Counted from the first letter of the stretch, positions 28,885-38,715 are shown. The stretch: 64,000 bases of DNA from Candidatus Cloacimonetes bacterium 4572_55 (GCA_002084765.1 NBMB01000037.1:10648-74647), one strand, 5' to 3'. Translations and numbers: made by a program. Notes: generated by a model not told the origin, from the letters alone.

Positions 28885-29913
28885 CTATTGTATATCCACC
28901 TCGAATTCCAGGCGAATGGCGAATTTTTCTTTGACAGAGGCGCGAATCTGTTCTGCCAGTGCCATGATATCGGCTCCATTTGCGCGTCCATGATTAATCA
29001 GGACAAGAGCTTGTTTTTCATATACGCCTGCATCGCCGACGCGCTTACCCTTCCATCCACATTGTTCGATCAGCCACCCCGCGGCGACCTTAACTGTATT
29101 TCCCGACGTATTTTCCGACGCTGTGTAGAGAGGTATTTGCGGATAATCTACGAGAAGTTGGCGGGATTTTTCCGTCGAGATTTGGGGATTTTTGAAAAAG
29201 CTACCGGCATTGCCAAAACGAGCGGGATCTGGCAACTTATCTTGCCGAATCTCCGTAACCGCCTGCCTGATTGTTTTCATATTTAAGCTCGGATAGCGCG
29301 CGGTATTGCCGTCGATCCAACGGCGTAGGGCATGATATTGGGTCTGAAACGTGGGTCGTTTATCCAGCTTAAGCGTCACATTGACGATGACATATTTCCC
29401 TTTCAGATCGTCCTTGAATATGCTATGGCGATACCCGAACCGACATTCATCTGGAAAAAATCGCCTGACTTGATAATCGTCTGTCGAGACCGCGTCCAGG
29501 TCCGCGACGCTATCGGCAACCTCAACGCCGTACGCGCCAATATTCTGAATTGGAGCCGCGCCGACCGTGCCTGGAATGAGCGACAGATTTTCAATACCGT
29601 AATAGCCTCGCTCCACACAATATCGCGCCAGATCGTCCCATATCACCCCGGCGCCCGCCCGAATCCACACATAATCGTCAGTCTCATCTCTCTTTTCGAT
29701 CCCGTGGATCGCTATCTTAGCTACAACGCCGTCAACGTCCCGAGTGAACAGGATATTGCTACCCTGGCCAATAAAAATTTTTGGCACCCCTCGATACGCG
29801 TGGTCCGACAGGAGACCGCGCAACTCGTCGATAGAGTGGATTTCGGTGAAATAACGGGCGTATTTCTCAATTCCGAATGTATGAAACGCTTTTAACGAGA
29901 TATGCGACCGCAT
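28885..29913 (-). CDS. murB: UDP-N-acetylenolpyruvoylglucosamine reductase
   Basis: A 342-residue cytoplasmic flavoenzyme that reduces UDP-GlcNAc-enolpyruvate to UDP-MurNAc in peptidoglycan synthesis. The FAD-binding motifs GQGSNILF and LSLIPGTVGAAPIQNIGAYG are present, as are the active-site Arg/Tyr region RFGYRHSIFK, the proton-donating Ser in NAGSFFKNP, and the terminal Glu in RLEFEVD. The length and the Tyr loop fit the E. coli (type I) form. ATG 29913 follows the upstream gene's TGA by one base, so the two are translationally coupled; an upstream in-frame codon at 29973 would overlap that gene and is rejected. It shares an operon with the DUF4175 gene. Confidence 0.95.
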   Translation of the reverse strand: MRSHISLKAFHTFGIEKYARYFTEIHSIDELRGLLSDHAYRGVPKIFIGQGSNILFTRDVDGVVAKIAIHGIEKRDETDDYVWIRAGAGVIWDDLARYCVERGYYGIENLSLIPGTVGAAPIQNIGAYGVEVADSVADLDAVSTDDYQVRRFFPDECRFGYRHSIFKDDLKGKYVIVNVTLKLDKRPTFQTQYHALRRWIDGNTARYPSLNMKTIRQAVTEIRQDKLPDPARFGNAGSFFKNPQISTEKSRQLLVDYPQIPLYTASENTSGNTVKVAAGWLIEQCGWKGKRVGDAGVYEKQALVLINHGRANGADIMALAEQIRASVKEKFAIRLEFEVDIQ

Positions 29914-29914
29914 C

Positions 29915-32900
29915 TCAATTCGTCTGCTCGTCTTTAGAAAGTGCCTCAAAGTAGGATTTGACCAGCCTTTCATATTCCACCGGCAATCCCTCTTTTAAGG
30001 AGCGGAGTAGATCGTCATGTAGGTCTCGCTTACGCTCCAGCAAGTCGGCAGGCAACTCGTTTGGACTGCGTCGGGAATAATTCTCACTTGTTTTTGCCTC
30101 TCGTTTCCGGCTATATTCCCGCTTGCGCATCGACTTCTGCGCGTCCAAAAGACGGGATAATATTTTCTGCTGACGATCGATCGTGCGTTGATCCACATGA
30201 CGTTCTTCCAAATCCTTGACCACTTTCTCCGCTTCTTTTGCCATGTCGTCCAATCTGCCCAAAATATCGTTCCGATCCTTGACCTCGCGACCAAGCTCTT
30301 CCATACTCTTTTGGACCTGCTGCTGTTCAGCCGCGAGTCGGGCCATCTGTTGACGGGATTCCATACTCAAGCCGTTCTGTCCCATTTGTTGAAAAAGACC
30401 CTGAGTCTGGGCGTTCAACTCCCCTTGCTTTTGCCCCATTGCCTGCATCTTTTGTTGCGCCTGAGAGCCGCTAGATCCAGAACTGGACGAACTGCTTTGA
30501 TTGCTTGCGCTCATCATCTGGCGCGCGGCGTCGTTTAATGCAGCCATAGCCTGACTGCAAGAACGGGACGACTTCTGAGGAGAATTCGCCTCCATCTCCT
30601 CGATTGCATTTTCCATCTGCTGCATGGCTTCGCCCAAGCGACGCAGCATCTCGGGGCGAACCGCCATAGATTTTTTTGCCGTCTCAAATACCCGGTCAGC
30701 CAACTTTTCCAGACTTTTGGAAAGCCCCATTTGCTGATCTGCCAAATCGCCCATATCCATATTATAAGGAGTATTCATATCTTTTTGGAGTGCATTTTTA
30801 ACCTTTTCCTCCTCTTTCGACAGAGTCAATAAGTCCTGGGTCTGCTGCTTCATCGCTTTTACCAACTCTTTTTGCATCTGCGATTTCATCTTGCATTGCG
30901 CGCTCTTCATCTTATCAGTCATTTCAGTCAGAGCTTTTTGCATTTTTTTCGACTTGCTCTGACATTGCTTACCGCTGGGTTGGGAACTCTTCATCATTTG
31001 GGACAACTCGCTCATCTCTTGGGGGACTTTCTCATCTTGAATCTGCTCCTGAGCCTTATCCAATTCTTCGGAAACTTCTGGCTCATCTTCCATCATCTTT
31101 TTAAGATCATCCACATCTTTCATTAATTTATCGAGGTCCTCCTTGACGCCCTCTTGCTCCTCCCCAGTTTTTTTCATATCTTCCGAGTCCTTACCCTCTT
31201 TTGACTGATCCCCATCTTTAGGCTCGCATAACTTATCGCTGATTGCGTCCTGCCTTTTTTTCAATTCCTCAGCTTTTTTCACAGCCGCATTCATCCTCTG
31301 TTCTTTCTGCAGCTCCTTCAGCAAGCCCAGGGTTTGATCCAGCCGCTCCAGCAACTGTTCCTGGCTCAAATTCATTTGTTCCATTGCTTTTTGTATCTCT
31401 TCAGGATCAAGAGATTCCATCGCCTCCTGCATCCTCTGCATCGCCTCTTTCATCTCAGGCGTCGAGACCTCGTTCATCAGTTCTTGAATCTCCTGCATCT
31501 TTTCCATGATATCAAGATTGGCTTCCGAGTTTTGCTCCAATTTCTGCATGGTTTGATCTAAAGATTCGCTCATATTCTGCAATTCTTTCGCCATTTTTTC
31601 CTGTTGATCAAGAACTTTCTCGATCTCTTTTTGTTTCTGCCAATCGATTTCAGGCTCTTTTTTCATCTCGCGAGCCAACTTATCCAGCTCCTCTTTCAAT
31701 TCTCGACCTTGCTCCATCATTTCGTCCATATTCGCGATCTGTTCCTCCTGCTGCTGATCCACCTCCTCGTAAATCTCATATAATGAGGGAAACCGAACCG
31801 TGTACATCCCGCTGACGCTTTTTTTCGGACCGGAAATCGTATCGTTGTCATACACCTCAACCCAATAGGTCGCTACGTCTTCCGGCAGCATATCCAGCGG
31901 GATCAAGTTCCAATTATGTTCTTCGGTAAAATCTGTGGATTGCTTATGAAACGCGGCAATCTTCTCGGTGACAACCGACGTGTCTCGGTTGGTATAATAG
32001 CAGAGATTTAATCGGGTGAAACCATAGTCGTCCAGTCCCACGATCAGCAAATTAACGTGCATATCCTCGTTAATATCCACATCCCGACCCGGCTCCAGAA
32101 TCCTGACAAGAGGAACCTCGTCGTCCACAACTTTGATCCCGTACACCAAAGGACTGAGGTTGGTCACGCCGTCTTTGTCCGTGATCTCGATATGATAAAA
32201 ACCATTCCGCATCACCCGGAACTGACCTTCCATCTGATTTTGGTTGCGTATATCCAACTCCACTCGGGAGCTGTCGTCAAAAACAAGCTCGGCTTTCTGC
32301 AGTGAATTATTGCTTCGGGCAGTCAGATAGACCGATGTCCCTTTCAGCGCGACAACCTCGCCGTCGTTAATTTCTCGGATAGCTGGAGGAAGATTTGTGT
32401 ATGCTGGATACTCGAATTTAAGTTGAATTTCGATCACAATGGGTCGCTCTGTCACCGTGACTGTGTACAGCTCGCTATTCCACTGCGCGGCACTGACCTG
32501 ATACTCAAACCCTTTGCGCAGCATCGGATACTCGATTGTGAAACGGTTCGGATCATCTGTAGAAACGATCTGTTTCTGTCGATCTTCGCCACTATTTTTC
32601 GTCAGAAATTCCAATTGATTCAGCTCGGGACCGAATGTCTGAACCTGGATTGTCAAAGGAGAGCCTTCCAGAAGTTTCACGTTTCCCGGATCGACCTTAA
32701 AAAATATTTTTTCTTCCTGAAGGGTTTGCGCGGACGGGTAGCGAAATCGCATTGCAGAACGATTGAACCGCCCAGGAAACAATACGGCAAGCAGTCCGAA
32801 GAGGATCACCCCGATAAACAGGCTTCTACCAAGCAGGATCAACGGTCGTCGGGAGATGGTTTTTCGGAAATTAAATTGACGCGTCAACCGCGCGGTGTCC

Positions 32901-33298
32901 TGGATTGATGATTCTGCAAGAGAGGTTGAATATTGGTATCGGTTGTCTCGGATTGTTCCCCACAGTTGGAGCGCGTCGATCAACCGGTCGCCGATATGGC
33001 TGATTTTTTGTCCGATCTCCAGCGCGATTGATTCGTCGCTCAATCGATGAAACATGGGGTAGAGGAAAAATCCAACGCCCACGATCAAAGCCGCGTAGAA
33101 TGCGACCCAATATCCGACGCGCCAGGCAGGCGGTAGTGGAAAGATCATGTCGCCGATAAAGGCAGAAAGTGTGAAACCGATTAGAACGGTCAAGATTATC
33201 AACAAGTTCTTGCTTGCTAAGAAAAAACGTTTGGCTCGACGGAAGGAAGCCAAACGCGCTCGGAGTTCTTCCAGGCTTGATTTGGTTTTTTCGCTCAT
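29915..33298 (-). CDS. DUF4175-like membrane protein with long Gln/Met/Glu-rich coiled coil
   Basis: An 1127-residue protein. Two hydrophobic helices lie at about 30-80 and a third at about 152-175, followed by a beta-rich periplasmic Ig-like region (about 190-500) and then about 550 residues of charged, methionine- and glutamine-rich coiled coil with repeated units such as MQRMQEAMESLDPEEIQKAM. This is the layout of DUF4175 family proteins found in FCB bacteria and alphaproteobacteria; their function is unknown, although an envelope role is usual to assume. It is directly upstream of and coupled to murB. AGGAGA precedes the ATG. The C-terminal low complexity makes homology hard to judge. Confidence 0.8.
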   Translation of the reverse strand: MSEKTKSSLEELRARLASFRRAKRFFLASKNLLIILTVLIGFTLSAFIGDMIFPLPPAWRVGYWVAFYAALIVGVGFFLYPMFHRLSDESIALEIGQKISHIGDRLIDALQLWGTIRDNRYQYSTSLAESSIQDTARLTRQFNFRKTISRRPLILLGRSLFIGVILFGLLAVLFPGRFNRSAMRFRYPSAQTLQEEKIFFKVDPGNVKLLEGSPLTIQVQTFGPELNQLEFLTKNSGEDRQKQIVSTDDPNRFTIEYPMLRKGFEYQVSAAQWNSELYTVTVTERPIVIEIQLKFEYPAYTNLPPAIREINDGEVVALKGTSVYLTARSNNSLQKAELVFDDSSRVELDIRNQNQMEGQFRVMRNGFYHIEITDKDGVTNLSPLVYGIKVVDDEVPLVRILEPGRDVDINEDMHVNLLIVGLDDYGFTRLNLCYYTNRDTSVVTEKIAAFHKQSTDFTEEHNWNLIPLDMLPEDVATYWVEVYDNDTISGPKKSVSGMYTVRFPSLYEIYEEVDQQQEEQIANMDEMMEQGRELKEELDKLAREMKKEPEIDWQKQKEIEKVLDQQEKMAKELQNMSESLDQTMQKLEQNSEANLDIMEKMQEIQELMNEVSTPEMKEAMQRMQEAMESLDPEEIQKAMEQMNLSQEQLLERLDQTLGLLKELQKEQRMNAAVKKAEELKKRQDAISDKLCEPKDGDQSKEGKDSEDMKKTGEEQEGVKEDLDKLMKDVDDLKKMMEDEPEVSEELDKAQEQIQDEKVPQEMSELSQMMKSSQPSGKQCQSKSKKMQKALTEMTDKMKSAQCKMKSQMQKELVKAMKQQTQDLLTLSKEEEKVKNALQKDMNTPYNMDMGDLADQQMGLSKSLEKLADRVFETAKKSMAVRPEMLRRLGEAMQQMENAIEEMEANSPQKSSRSCSQAMAALNDAARQMMSASNQSSSSSSGSSGSQAQQKMQAMGQKQGELNAQTQGLFQQMGQNGLSMESRQQMARLAAEQQQVQKSMEELGREVKDRNDILGRLDDMAKEAEKVVKDLEERHVDQRTIDRQQKILSRLLDAQKSMRKREYSRKREAKTSENYSRRSPNELPADLLERKRDLHDDLLRSLKEGLPVEYERLVKSYFEALSKDEQTN

Positions 33299-33581
33299 TT
33301 AATTCTCTCCTGTTTTTTCGCTCGTGATTCAGTTCACAAACGGAAATAAAATAGATAAAAGATGTGATAGCCGAAATATTTTCGCCTATATTTCGCCTCT
33401 ATCCCGTTAATGCGAGAAAGTTCCGAGCCGCGCTTTCTCGATAATTTAGAGAACCCTTTCTGTCCGCAGATTACAACGCCTTCATTTCATTTCTATAATT
33501 TTTATAATAATTAGATGAATTTGCCAACAACTCCCTCCCCATTCATTCGCTCTGCGACAATATATGCGCACGGTAAAAATA

Positions 33582-35441
33582 TCACGGATTTCTAATCATT
33601 TTTCTGCCGTCGGGCGTCGGCGTTTGCAGAGAGTCCGCCGCGCCAGTTGAGTCAGGTTGGCTCAGGCTATCCGGCAGTACAATTTGGTCCATCTCATCCA
33701 GAACAGAGTCAAATTCGGCAGGCTCAAGCGATTGCATCGATGCGGAATCTGGTTGGCTCAGGCTATCCGGCAGTACAATTTGGTCAGTTTCATCCAGAAC
33801 AGAGTCAACTTCGGCGGGCTCAAGCGATTGCGTCGATGCGGAGTCCGGCGGCGGCGCAAATAAGCTATCTGGAGCAGGAGACCTAAGCGAGTCGATCGGC
33901 GAGGCGACAACCGCGCTGTCAGTCAGAACAGAATCTGGCATTGTGCCCTGGGGCCAGGCAATTTCCTGAGTATCCATTTGATCCTCTGACGCGGCAGAAT
34001 CCACGGCGACTGCCTGATGCGCCGCGACGGTTGTATCCACGACAGAGCTATCCATCGTCACGGGTTCCGGCTCTGGAGGAATTTCATACACCTGTTTTTT
34101 GATCGGCATATCGAAGCGTTTCCGCACCGCGTCGGCATATTCGGTCTCGGAGAATCGCTCTAAAATATGACCGTAGAAAACATCGGCAGAGTCTGGATTA
34201 TCCAGCTCATTTTCCAACAAATGCGCGAGCGCGTAATATGATTTTGGCGCATAAGCCGTCTCTGGAAAGCTGTCGATAATGACATAAAAATGCTGAATAG
34301 AAGGTTCTAACAGCTCTTGATCTAATAAATAAAGCTCTGCAAGAAAAAAGTGAGTCTCTGCGGCTCTCTCTGGGTCTTCAAACCCTTTCTGGAGCTGAGA
34401 TAGTTTTTGCACTTCCTCCAACTTCTGCTTAGCGATCTCCGTTACCAACTCTTCCTGATGTCCTTTACTCGCGTATTCATACAAAGTCTTAGCACTATCA
34501 TAGTCCGCCTCTTGCTCGATCATCATCCCCATCAAATAATAGGCTTCGTTTGACGCGAGAGAGTTTTTATTCTCCTCAGTGACCCGATTCAGGGTTTCCC
34601 AGGCGATCTGATCCTCGCCAAAAGCGATATTGCTCTCAGCGATACGCACCTTGACCCGCGCCTTATCCTGCGGCAACGGTGCCCGATCCAACATGTTTTT
34701 GAACAGATCATACGCCCTTTCGTGATCCTCCTGTTGCAGCAAACATTCGCCTTGTTGAAACCTGAGGTAAAATCGCTGCTTACTATCGTCCTCCATATCG
34801 AATGCTTTGGCGTACGCGTCGAACGCGGCACTCCAGTCTCCCAATTGATAGTATGTCTCGCCCAACTGAGCGTACGTCTCTCGGAAGATATCTTTATCGC
34901 GTTTCATGAGCAGGACTTTCTCATACTCCAAAGCCGCGTGCTCGTGCTCCTCCTGCTCATAATATATATTTCCGATAAAAAGCTGGGCACTTGTCGCAAA
35001 TCTTCGATCTGGATACTCCCGAATCGTGGTTCGGAAAACCTCCAGTGCCTGTTTCCATCGTTTTTGGGAGTGATACGTCCGACCGATCAAGAGCGATGCT
35101 TCATCGACAAATTTGCTGTTCGGATAATTGGCGATCAATTGCTCGAATGTATTAGTCGCCTTGAACAGGTCATCTGGTCGCTGTTTGCCCAAAAAAGACT
35201 TGCCCATCAAAAAAAGCGCGTCGTCTCGATAGCGACTTTTTTTATTTTCCTGGATAATGCGCGCGCATCGCTCGATACATTTGTCGTATAGATCGAGTTG
35301 TTGCCTGCTGGGTTTATCTGAGGAATTACGGGACAAGTCGTCCGCTTCTTTATAAAACTTTTTGGCATTATAAAATGTATTAAAATATACGCATCCAGTG
35401 AGCGTGGACAACATGAGTAACATAATCAAAATTCGGTTCAC
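33582..35441 (-). CDS. TPR outer-membrane lipoprotein (BamD/YbgF-like repeats)
   Basis: A 619-residue lipoprotein. The lipobox is LTGC at residues 14-17, followed by FNTFYNAKKFYKEAD, a start typical of a group of FCB TPR lipoproteins. Residues 40-430 contain about ten tetratricopeptide repeats of the YbgF/BamD kind (FLMGKSFLGKQ, LFIGNIYYEQEEHEHAALEY, YYALAHLLENELDNPDSA). The C-terminal 140 residues are a disordered Pro/Ser/Asp-rich tail with a duplicated 32-residue unit. Such proteins scaffold envelope complexes; the partner is unknown. Start is GTG at 35441 with ATAGGAGG upstream. A 283-base gap separates it from the DUF4175 gene downstream, in which I see no gene. Confidence 0.85.
   Translation of the reverse strand: MNRILIMLLMLSTLTGCVYFNTFYNAKKFYKEADDLSRNSSDKPSRQQLDLYDKCIERCARIIQENKKSRYRDDALFLMGKSFLGKQRPDDLFKATNTFEQLIANYPNSKFVDEASLLIGRTYHSQKRWKQALEVFRTTIREYPDRRFATSAQLFIGNIYYEQEEHEHAALEYEKVLLMKRDKDIFRETYAQLGETYYQLGDWSAAFDAYAKAFDMEDDSKQRFYLRFQQGECLLQQEDHERAYDLFKNMLDRAPLPQDKARVKVRIAESNIAFGEDQIAWETLNRVTEENKNSLASNEAYYLMGMMIEQEADYDSAKTLYEYASKGHQEELVTEIAKQKLEEVQKLSQLQKGFEDPERAAETHFFLAELYLLDQELLEPSIQHFYVIIDSFPETAYAPKSYYALAHLLENELDNPDSADVFYGHILERFSETEYADAVRKRFDMPIKKQVYEIPPEPEPVTMDSSVVDTTVAAHQAVAVDSAASEDQMDTQEIAWPQGTMPDSVLTDSAVVASPIDSLRSPAPDSLFAPPPDSASTQSLEPAEVDSVLDETDQIVLPDSLSQPDSASMQSLEPAEFDSVLDEMDQIVLPDSLSQPDSTGAADSLQTPTPDGRKMIRNP
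33656..33847. repeat. 96-bp direct tandem repeat, two copies, inside the TPR lipoprotein gene
   Basis: gttggctcaggctatccggc begins at 33656 and again at 33752, with few differences across the 96 bases. In the protein it doubles a unit around SLEPAExDSVLDExDQIVLP. It keeps frame (32 codons). Confidence 0.92.
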
Positions 35442-35488
35442 AAATGCCTCCTATAGCATAATTTTGATAGCATAATTTTGCGTGATCT

Positions 35489-36562
35489 TTACACAGTTTC
35501 GATACCGTCTAATTTCAGAACCAATTCGTTCGGATTGTTGGCGTTTGCCAGCGCGACCTCTCGTGTGATCAATCCTTCATATAGAAGGTCGATCAGAGCC
35601 TGGTCAAAGCTCTGCATTCCATATTGAGATTTACCGGCTTCGATAGCGTCCAGGATTTTGTTGGTACTCCCCGATTCCGTGATATAATCGGTAATCGTGG
35701 CAGTGCCGATCATCACCTCGCAGGCAACGATACGTCCTTCGCCATCCGCTCGCCTCAACAGACGCTGGGAGATGATCCCGCGAATATTGGTGGCAAGCTG
35801 GAAGCGGATCTGCTGTTGTTGATGGGGTGGAAAATAGTCGATAATCCGGTCTATAGTCTTTGCCGCGTTGGTGGTATGCAGCGTGCTGAAGACCATGTGT
35901 CCGGTATCCGCGGCCTTTATAGCGATCTGAATCGTCTCGGCGTCCCGCATCTCGCCCACAAGAATAACGTCTGGGTCCTGACGGAGAGCCGAGCGCAACG
36001 CGGACGGAAAAGATTTTGTATCCATGCCCACTTCACGCTGATTTATCGAAGAATGCTTATCGCTATAGAGAAACTCGATTGGGTCTTCGATAGTCAAGAT
36101 ATGAGCCCGTCTGGCGTTATTGATCTCGTTGACCATACCCGCTAAAGTAGAGGATTTGCCACTGCCAGTCACGCCGGTCACAAGCACCAATCCCCGATGC
36201 TCCAACGCCAATTTTCGAATGATCGGAGGCAGCCGTAATTCCTTAAGAGTGGGTATCTTCATCGGAATCACACGCAAAACGATCGCTGTAGAGCCTCGTT
36301 GGCTGAAAATATTGCAACGAAAACGGGTCAGTTTCGGCACACTGTAGGACATATCGATAGCATGCTCTTCTTTGAAACGGATTTTTTGGTGCTCGTCCAT
36401 CAAAGAGTTGGCAATCGCTGCAGTATCTTTTGGCGTTAGTTTGTGATATTTCGCGGGAACAAGTTGTCCGTCAATCCGCATTAACGGGGGGCTGCCTACT
36501 TTGAAATGAAGATCCGAGGCACCGCTTTTTACCATCGCTATTAATAAGCTATCCACTTGCAT
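35489..36562 (-). CDS. pilT: Type IV pilus retraction ATPase
   Basis: A 357-residue hexameric ATPase that depolymerises type IV pili for twitching motility. It has an N-terminal PAS-like domain (GASDLHFKVGSPP), Walker A GVTGSGKSST, the Asp box IEDPIEFL, Walker B with ILVGEMRDAET, the His box STLHTTNAAKT, and a C-terminal AIRNLIRE-region equivalent (LIDLLYEGLITREVAL). ATG 36562 is chosen since AAAGGAG lies eight bases upstream; the GTG at 36571 is too close to it. No other pilus gene is in the window. Its 5' region abuts the dispersed repeat, which begins 22 bases upstream. Confidence 0.95.
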   Translation of the reverse strand: MQVDSLLIAMVKSGASDLHFKVGSPPLMRIDGQLVPAKYHKLTPKDTAAIANSLMDEHQKIRFKEEHAIDMSYSVPKLTRFRCNIFSQRGSTAIVLRVIPMKIPTLKELRLPPIIRKLALEHRGLVLVTGVTGSGKSSTLAGMVNEINNARRAHILTIEDPIEFLYSDKHSSINQREVGMDTKSFPSALRSALRQDPDVILVGEMRDAETIQIAIKAADTGHMVFSTLHTTNAAKTIDRIIDYFPPHQQQQIRFQLATNIRGIISQRLLRRADGEGRIVACEVMIGTATITDYITESGSTNKILDAIEAGKSQYGMQSFDQALIDLLYEGLITREVALANANNPNELVLKLDGIETV

Positions 36563-36583
36563 ATCAATCACTCCTTTATTTAG

Positions 36584-36760
36584 CCTGGATTATTCGTCAT
36601 CACGGAAATCGATCCGCAGATTACGCAGATTATCGATCCGCAGATTATCGCAGATTATAATTAAAGAATTATATCTTTTTTGCCAAATTTTCTTCAGGAA
36701 AACTGGCGCATTTCACTATATTCGCAACAGAGTCACAGAGAGCGCAGAGTCAGCCCAAAT
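36584..36760 (+). repeat. Dispersed intergenic repeat, long copy 2
   Basis: About 177 bases matching 9041-9230 nearly base for base over most of their length, with small indels around the crgattatcg tandem part and before gcgcatttcac. It occupies the space between the start of pilT and the small ORF at 36716, overlapping that ORF's last codons. Confidence 0.88.
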
Positions 36761-36961
36761 GGATTCCTCGTTTGCAAGACCCTTCTCTTGCTCGCTTTCC
36801 ATCTTGAAAAAAAGATCGTCAACCTCTTGATTATCAAATCCGGGTATTTTTGATCGAAAGATCAGCCTTGTCATATGATTTTGTAAGAGAAGTTTAAATT
36901 TCTCTTGAATATCCTCGAACTCCCCTTCGCTTTTGAGTTCATCTTTGTCGTGATCTATCAT
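36716..36961 (-). CDS. Small hypothetical protein coupled to the ATPase-TOPRIM gene; C-terminus supplied by the repeat
   Basis: An 81-residue charged protein (KSEGEFEDIQEKFKLLL, FDNQEVDDLFFKMESEQEKG). Its ATG overlaps the TGA of the upstream ATPase gene in an ATGA arrangement, so it is translated by coupling and probably works with that protein. The last 15 codons (IWADSALSVTLLRI and stop) lie within the dispersed repeat, where the opposite-strand sequence is nearly the same as in copy 1 at 9.2 kb. The original C-terminus may therefore have been replaced. I do not recognise the family. Confidence 0.65.
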   Translation of the reverse strand: MIDHDKDELKSEGEFEDIQEKFKLLLQNHMTRLIFRSKIPGFDNQEVDDLFFKMESEQEKGLANEESIWADSALSVTLLRI

Positions 36962-38715
36962 AACAATACCGCCTTTAATTTACCGAAGAACTCTTCGATA
37001 TCGGAATGTAATTCCTCTTTTTTCATATTTCGAGCCACGGATTCTCGGTTAATTTTCAATCCATCAAAATTGGGTGACTTTGACTCGTTTTTAATTCTTT
37101 GAAACAATGAATCCGGAGATGCAAATAATATTTCTTTCCCATCTACAACAGAAAAAATATTCGCCTTTATATTTTTCCAACCAAACCCTTTTGGAAGAGT
37201 TAAGCTCTGTTCATTAAAAAAATCAACCACAATTTTAAGCAAATGCTGTGAAAATAAGGGCGGGATGTCTCCAAGTTCTTTCAAAATGGCTTTTTCCCAG
37301 GCACTCGAGACAAGCAAATAATTTTCGATGTTTTTTCTAGCCCATTCAAAAAGTACAGGATTATTTTTTCGGGGATGAAAAGACTCTTTACTATCATAAT
37401 CAAAAAGTATAAACCTTTCAACGTTCGGGACAGTTTGCTTTAATCCTTTAAAATGACTATTGGCATTTTGGAACATCTCACGTTTTGACCCGCCTCCCAT
37501 TTTTTCGATACAGAACTTAGAGAGGACTTCAGAACGCTCTAAAATCTGAGCCCAAGCATGTAAAAGTCGTTCATCATCTTCACCTTCCACATACAAAACA
37601 TACGGAGAATCTAACGTCTTAACCACCGTCATATTAGTCACATCGGATAATGCGGCTATTACCGAAGATTTTTCCTCGACCCTTTTTGGTTTGGCAGATA
37701 AAACAGAAACGATTTGATGAGGAGCGACCCCCTTTATAAATTCTTCAGCATGGGTCGCTATGATGAACTGCGAAGAGACTTTGTCACTGTTAAGGAAATA
37801 ATTCAAAATATTTCTTTGCAAATTTACGTGCATGTGCGCGTCAGGCTCGTCGAGCAAAATCGTGGTGATATTGGGGTATCCGTACAAGAATGCAAACAAT
37901 GTCAACACTTGATGGAACCCGCTGCCGCCAGTGACGACGTCAAATTCCTTGCCAGTCGCTTTGACGGTAAATGTCACTTTAATATGAACGCTGACGCCTT
38001 TCTCATATTCCGGTTTATTGAGCGTTACGCCAAACCATTCTTGAATTTTTTTTACAATCTCCTCCCACTTCTCGCTATCCCTATGGTCCGGTGTTTCTCC
38101 CTGTTGGCTGGCATGGGTTTTATCCAGAACTCGATACAGCAGATTTCTTAAGACCGAACCTGGCTGTGCTTTTCCCACATTCCTCCGAATAATTGCATCG
38201 TCAGACCACTCCTCCTGAGGCTCTAACCCTGAAAATGGCGGAACATAAACGACTCTTGGAAGCGTATTGTCCGCATCCAATTTCCTAAAATACTTCCATC
38301 CTCCATCTGGGATGGCATAAATTGATAGAGGACCTTGATATCTGAGCTTTATCCCAAAACGTACCTCCTCATTTTTTTTATTACGCCAAAAAACACCAAT
38401 TTCGATAAGTATGTATTTCTGCTTTTTTTTTCCATCAATCACAGGGTACATACGATCGGTTTTATCGTTCCAAAGCAGATTAAATTCCGGCAATGGCAAC
38501 ACGGTAAAGTTTGGTAGCACAATCTGGATACCCGCGGCCCCTTTCCGATTCGCTCTATGAAATTCATCCACACAGAATTGCCAGATCGCAAGCGCATGAA
38601 GTATCGTGCTTTTGCCGCTATTATTTTGTCCCACAAGCAGGTCAAAATTTTCAAAACGAAAAGATTGGTCCTTAATTCCCTTGAAATTCCTAATCACAAG
38701 TTCTGTAATAATCAT
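36958..38715 (-). CDS. ABC-type ATPase fused to a TOPRIM-like domain (OLD/PARIS-like), probable anti-phage protein
   Basis: A 585-residue soluble protein. The N-terminal RecF/SMC-type ATPase has Walker A GQNNSGKST at 29-37, the signature-like TGGSGFHQ at 262-269, Walker B ILLDEPDAH at 286-294 and the H-loop ATH at 320-322. The C-terminal part has the TOPRIM-like YVEGEDDE (Glu378) and LFDYDS (Asp439, Asp441), then EWARKNIENYLL. This order is that of OLD nucleases and of fused AAA15-TOPRIM (PARIS-type) defence proteins. AAAGGA precedes the ATG. It forms a two-gene unit with the small protein downstream and is more AT-rich than the flanking pilT region. Whether the nuclease part is active is not known. 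Confidence 0.85.
   Translation of the reverse strand: MIITELVIRNFKGIKDQSFRFENFDLLVGQNNSGKSTILHALAIWQFCVDEFHRANRKGAAGIQIVLPNFTVLPLPEFNLLWNDKTDRMYPVIDGKKKQKYILIEIGVFWRNKKNEEVRFGIKLRYQGPLSIYAIPDGGWKYFRKLDADNTLPRVVYVPPFSGLEPQEEWSDDAIIRRNVGKAQPGSVLRNLLYRVLDKTHASQQGETPDHRDSEKWEEIVKKIQEWFGVTLNKPEYEKGVSVHIKVTFTVKATGKEFDVVTGGSGFHQVLTLFAFLYGYPNITTILLDEPDAHMHVNLQRNILNYFLNSDKVSSQFIIATHAEEFIKGVAPHQIVSVLSAKPKRVEEKSSVIAALSDVTNMTVVKTLDSPYVLYVEGEDDERLLHAWAQILERSEVLSKFCIEKMGGGSKREMFQNANSHFKGLKQTVPNVERFILFDYDSKESFHPRKNNPVLFEWARKNIENYLLVSSAWEKAILKELGDIPPLFSQHLLKIVVDFFNEQSLTLPKGFGWKNIKANIFSVVDGKEILFASPDSLFQRIKNESKSPNFDGLKINRESVARNMKKEELHSDIEEFFGKLKAVLL

Noticed and set aside
33647-33886. Two plus-strand ORFs made of repeating units
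   Set aside because: They are antisense shadows of the duplicated tail of the TPR lipoprotein.
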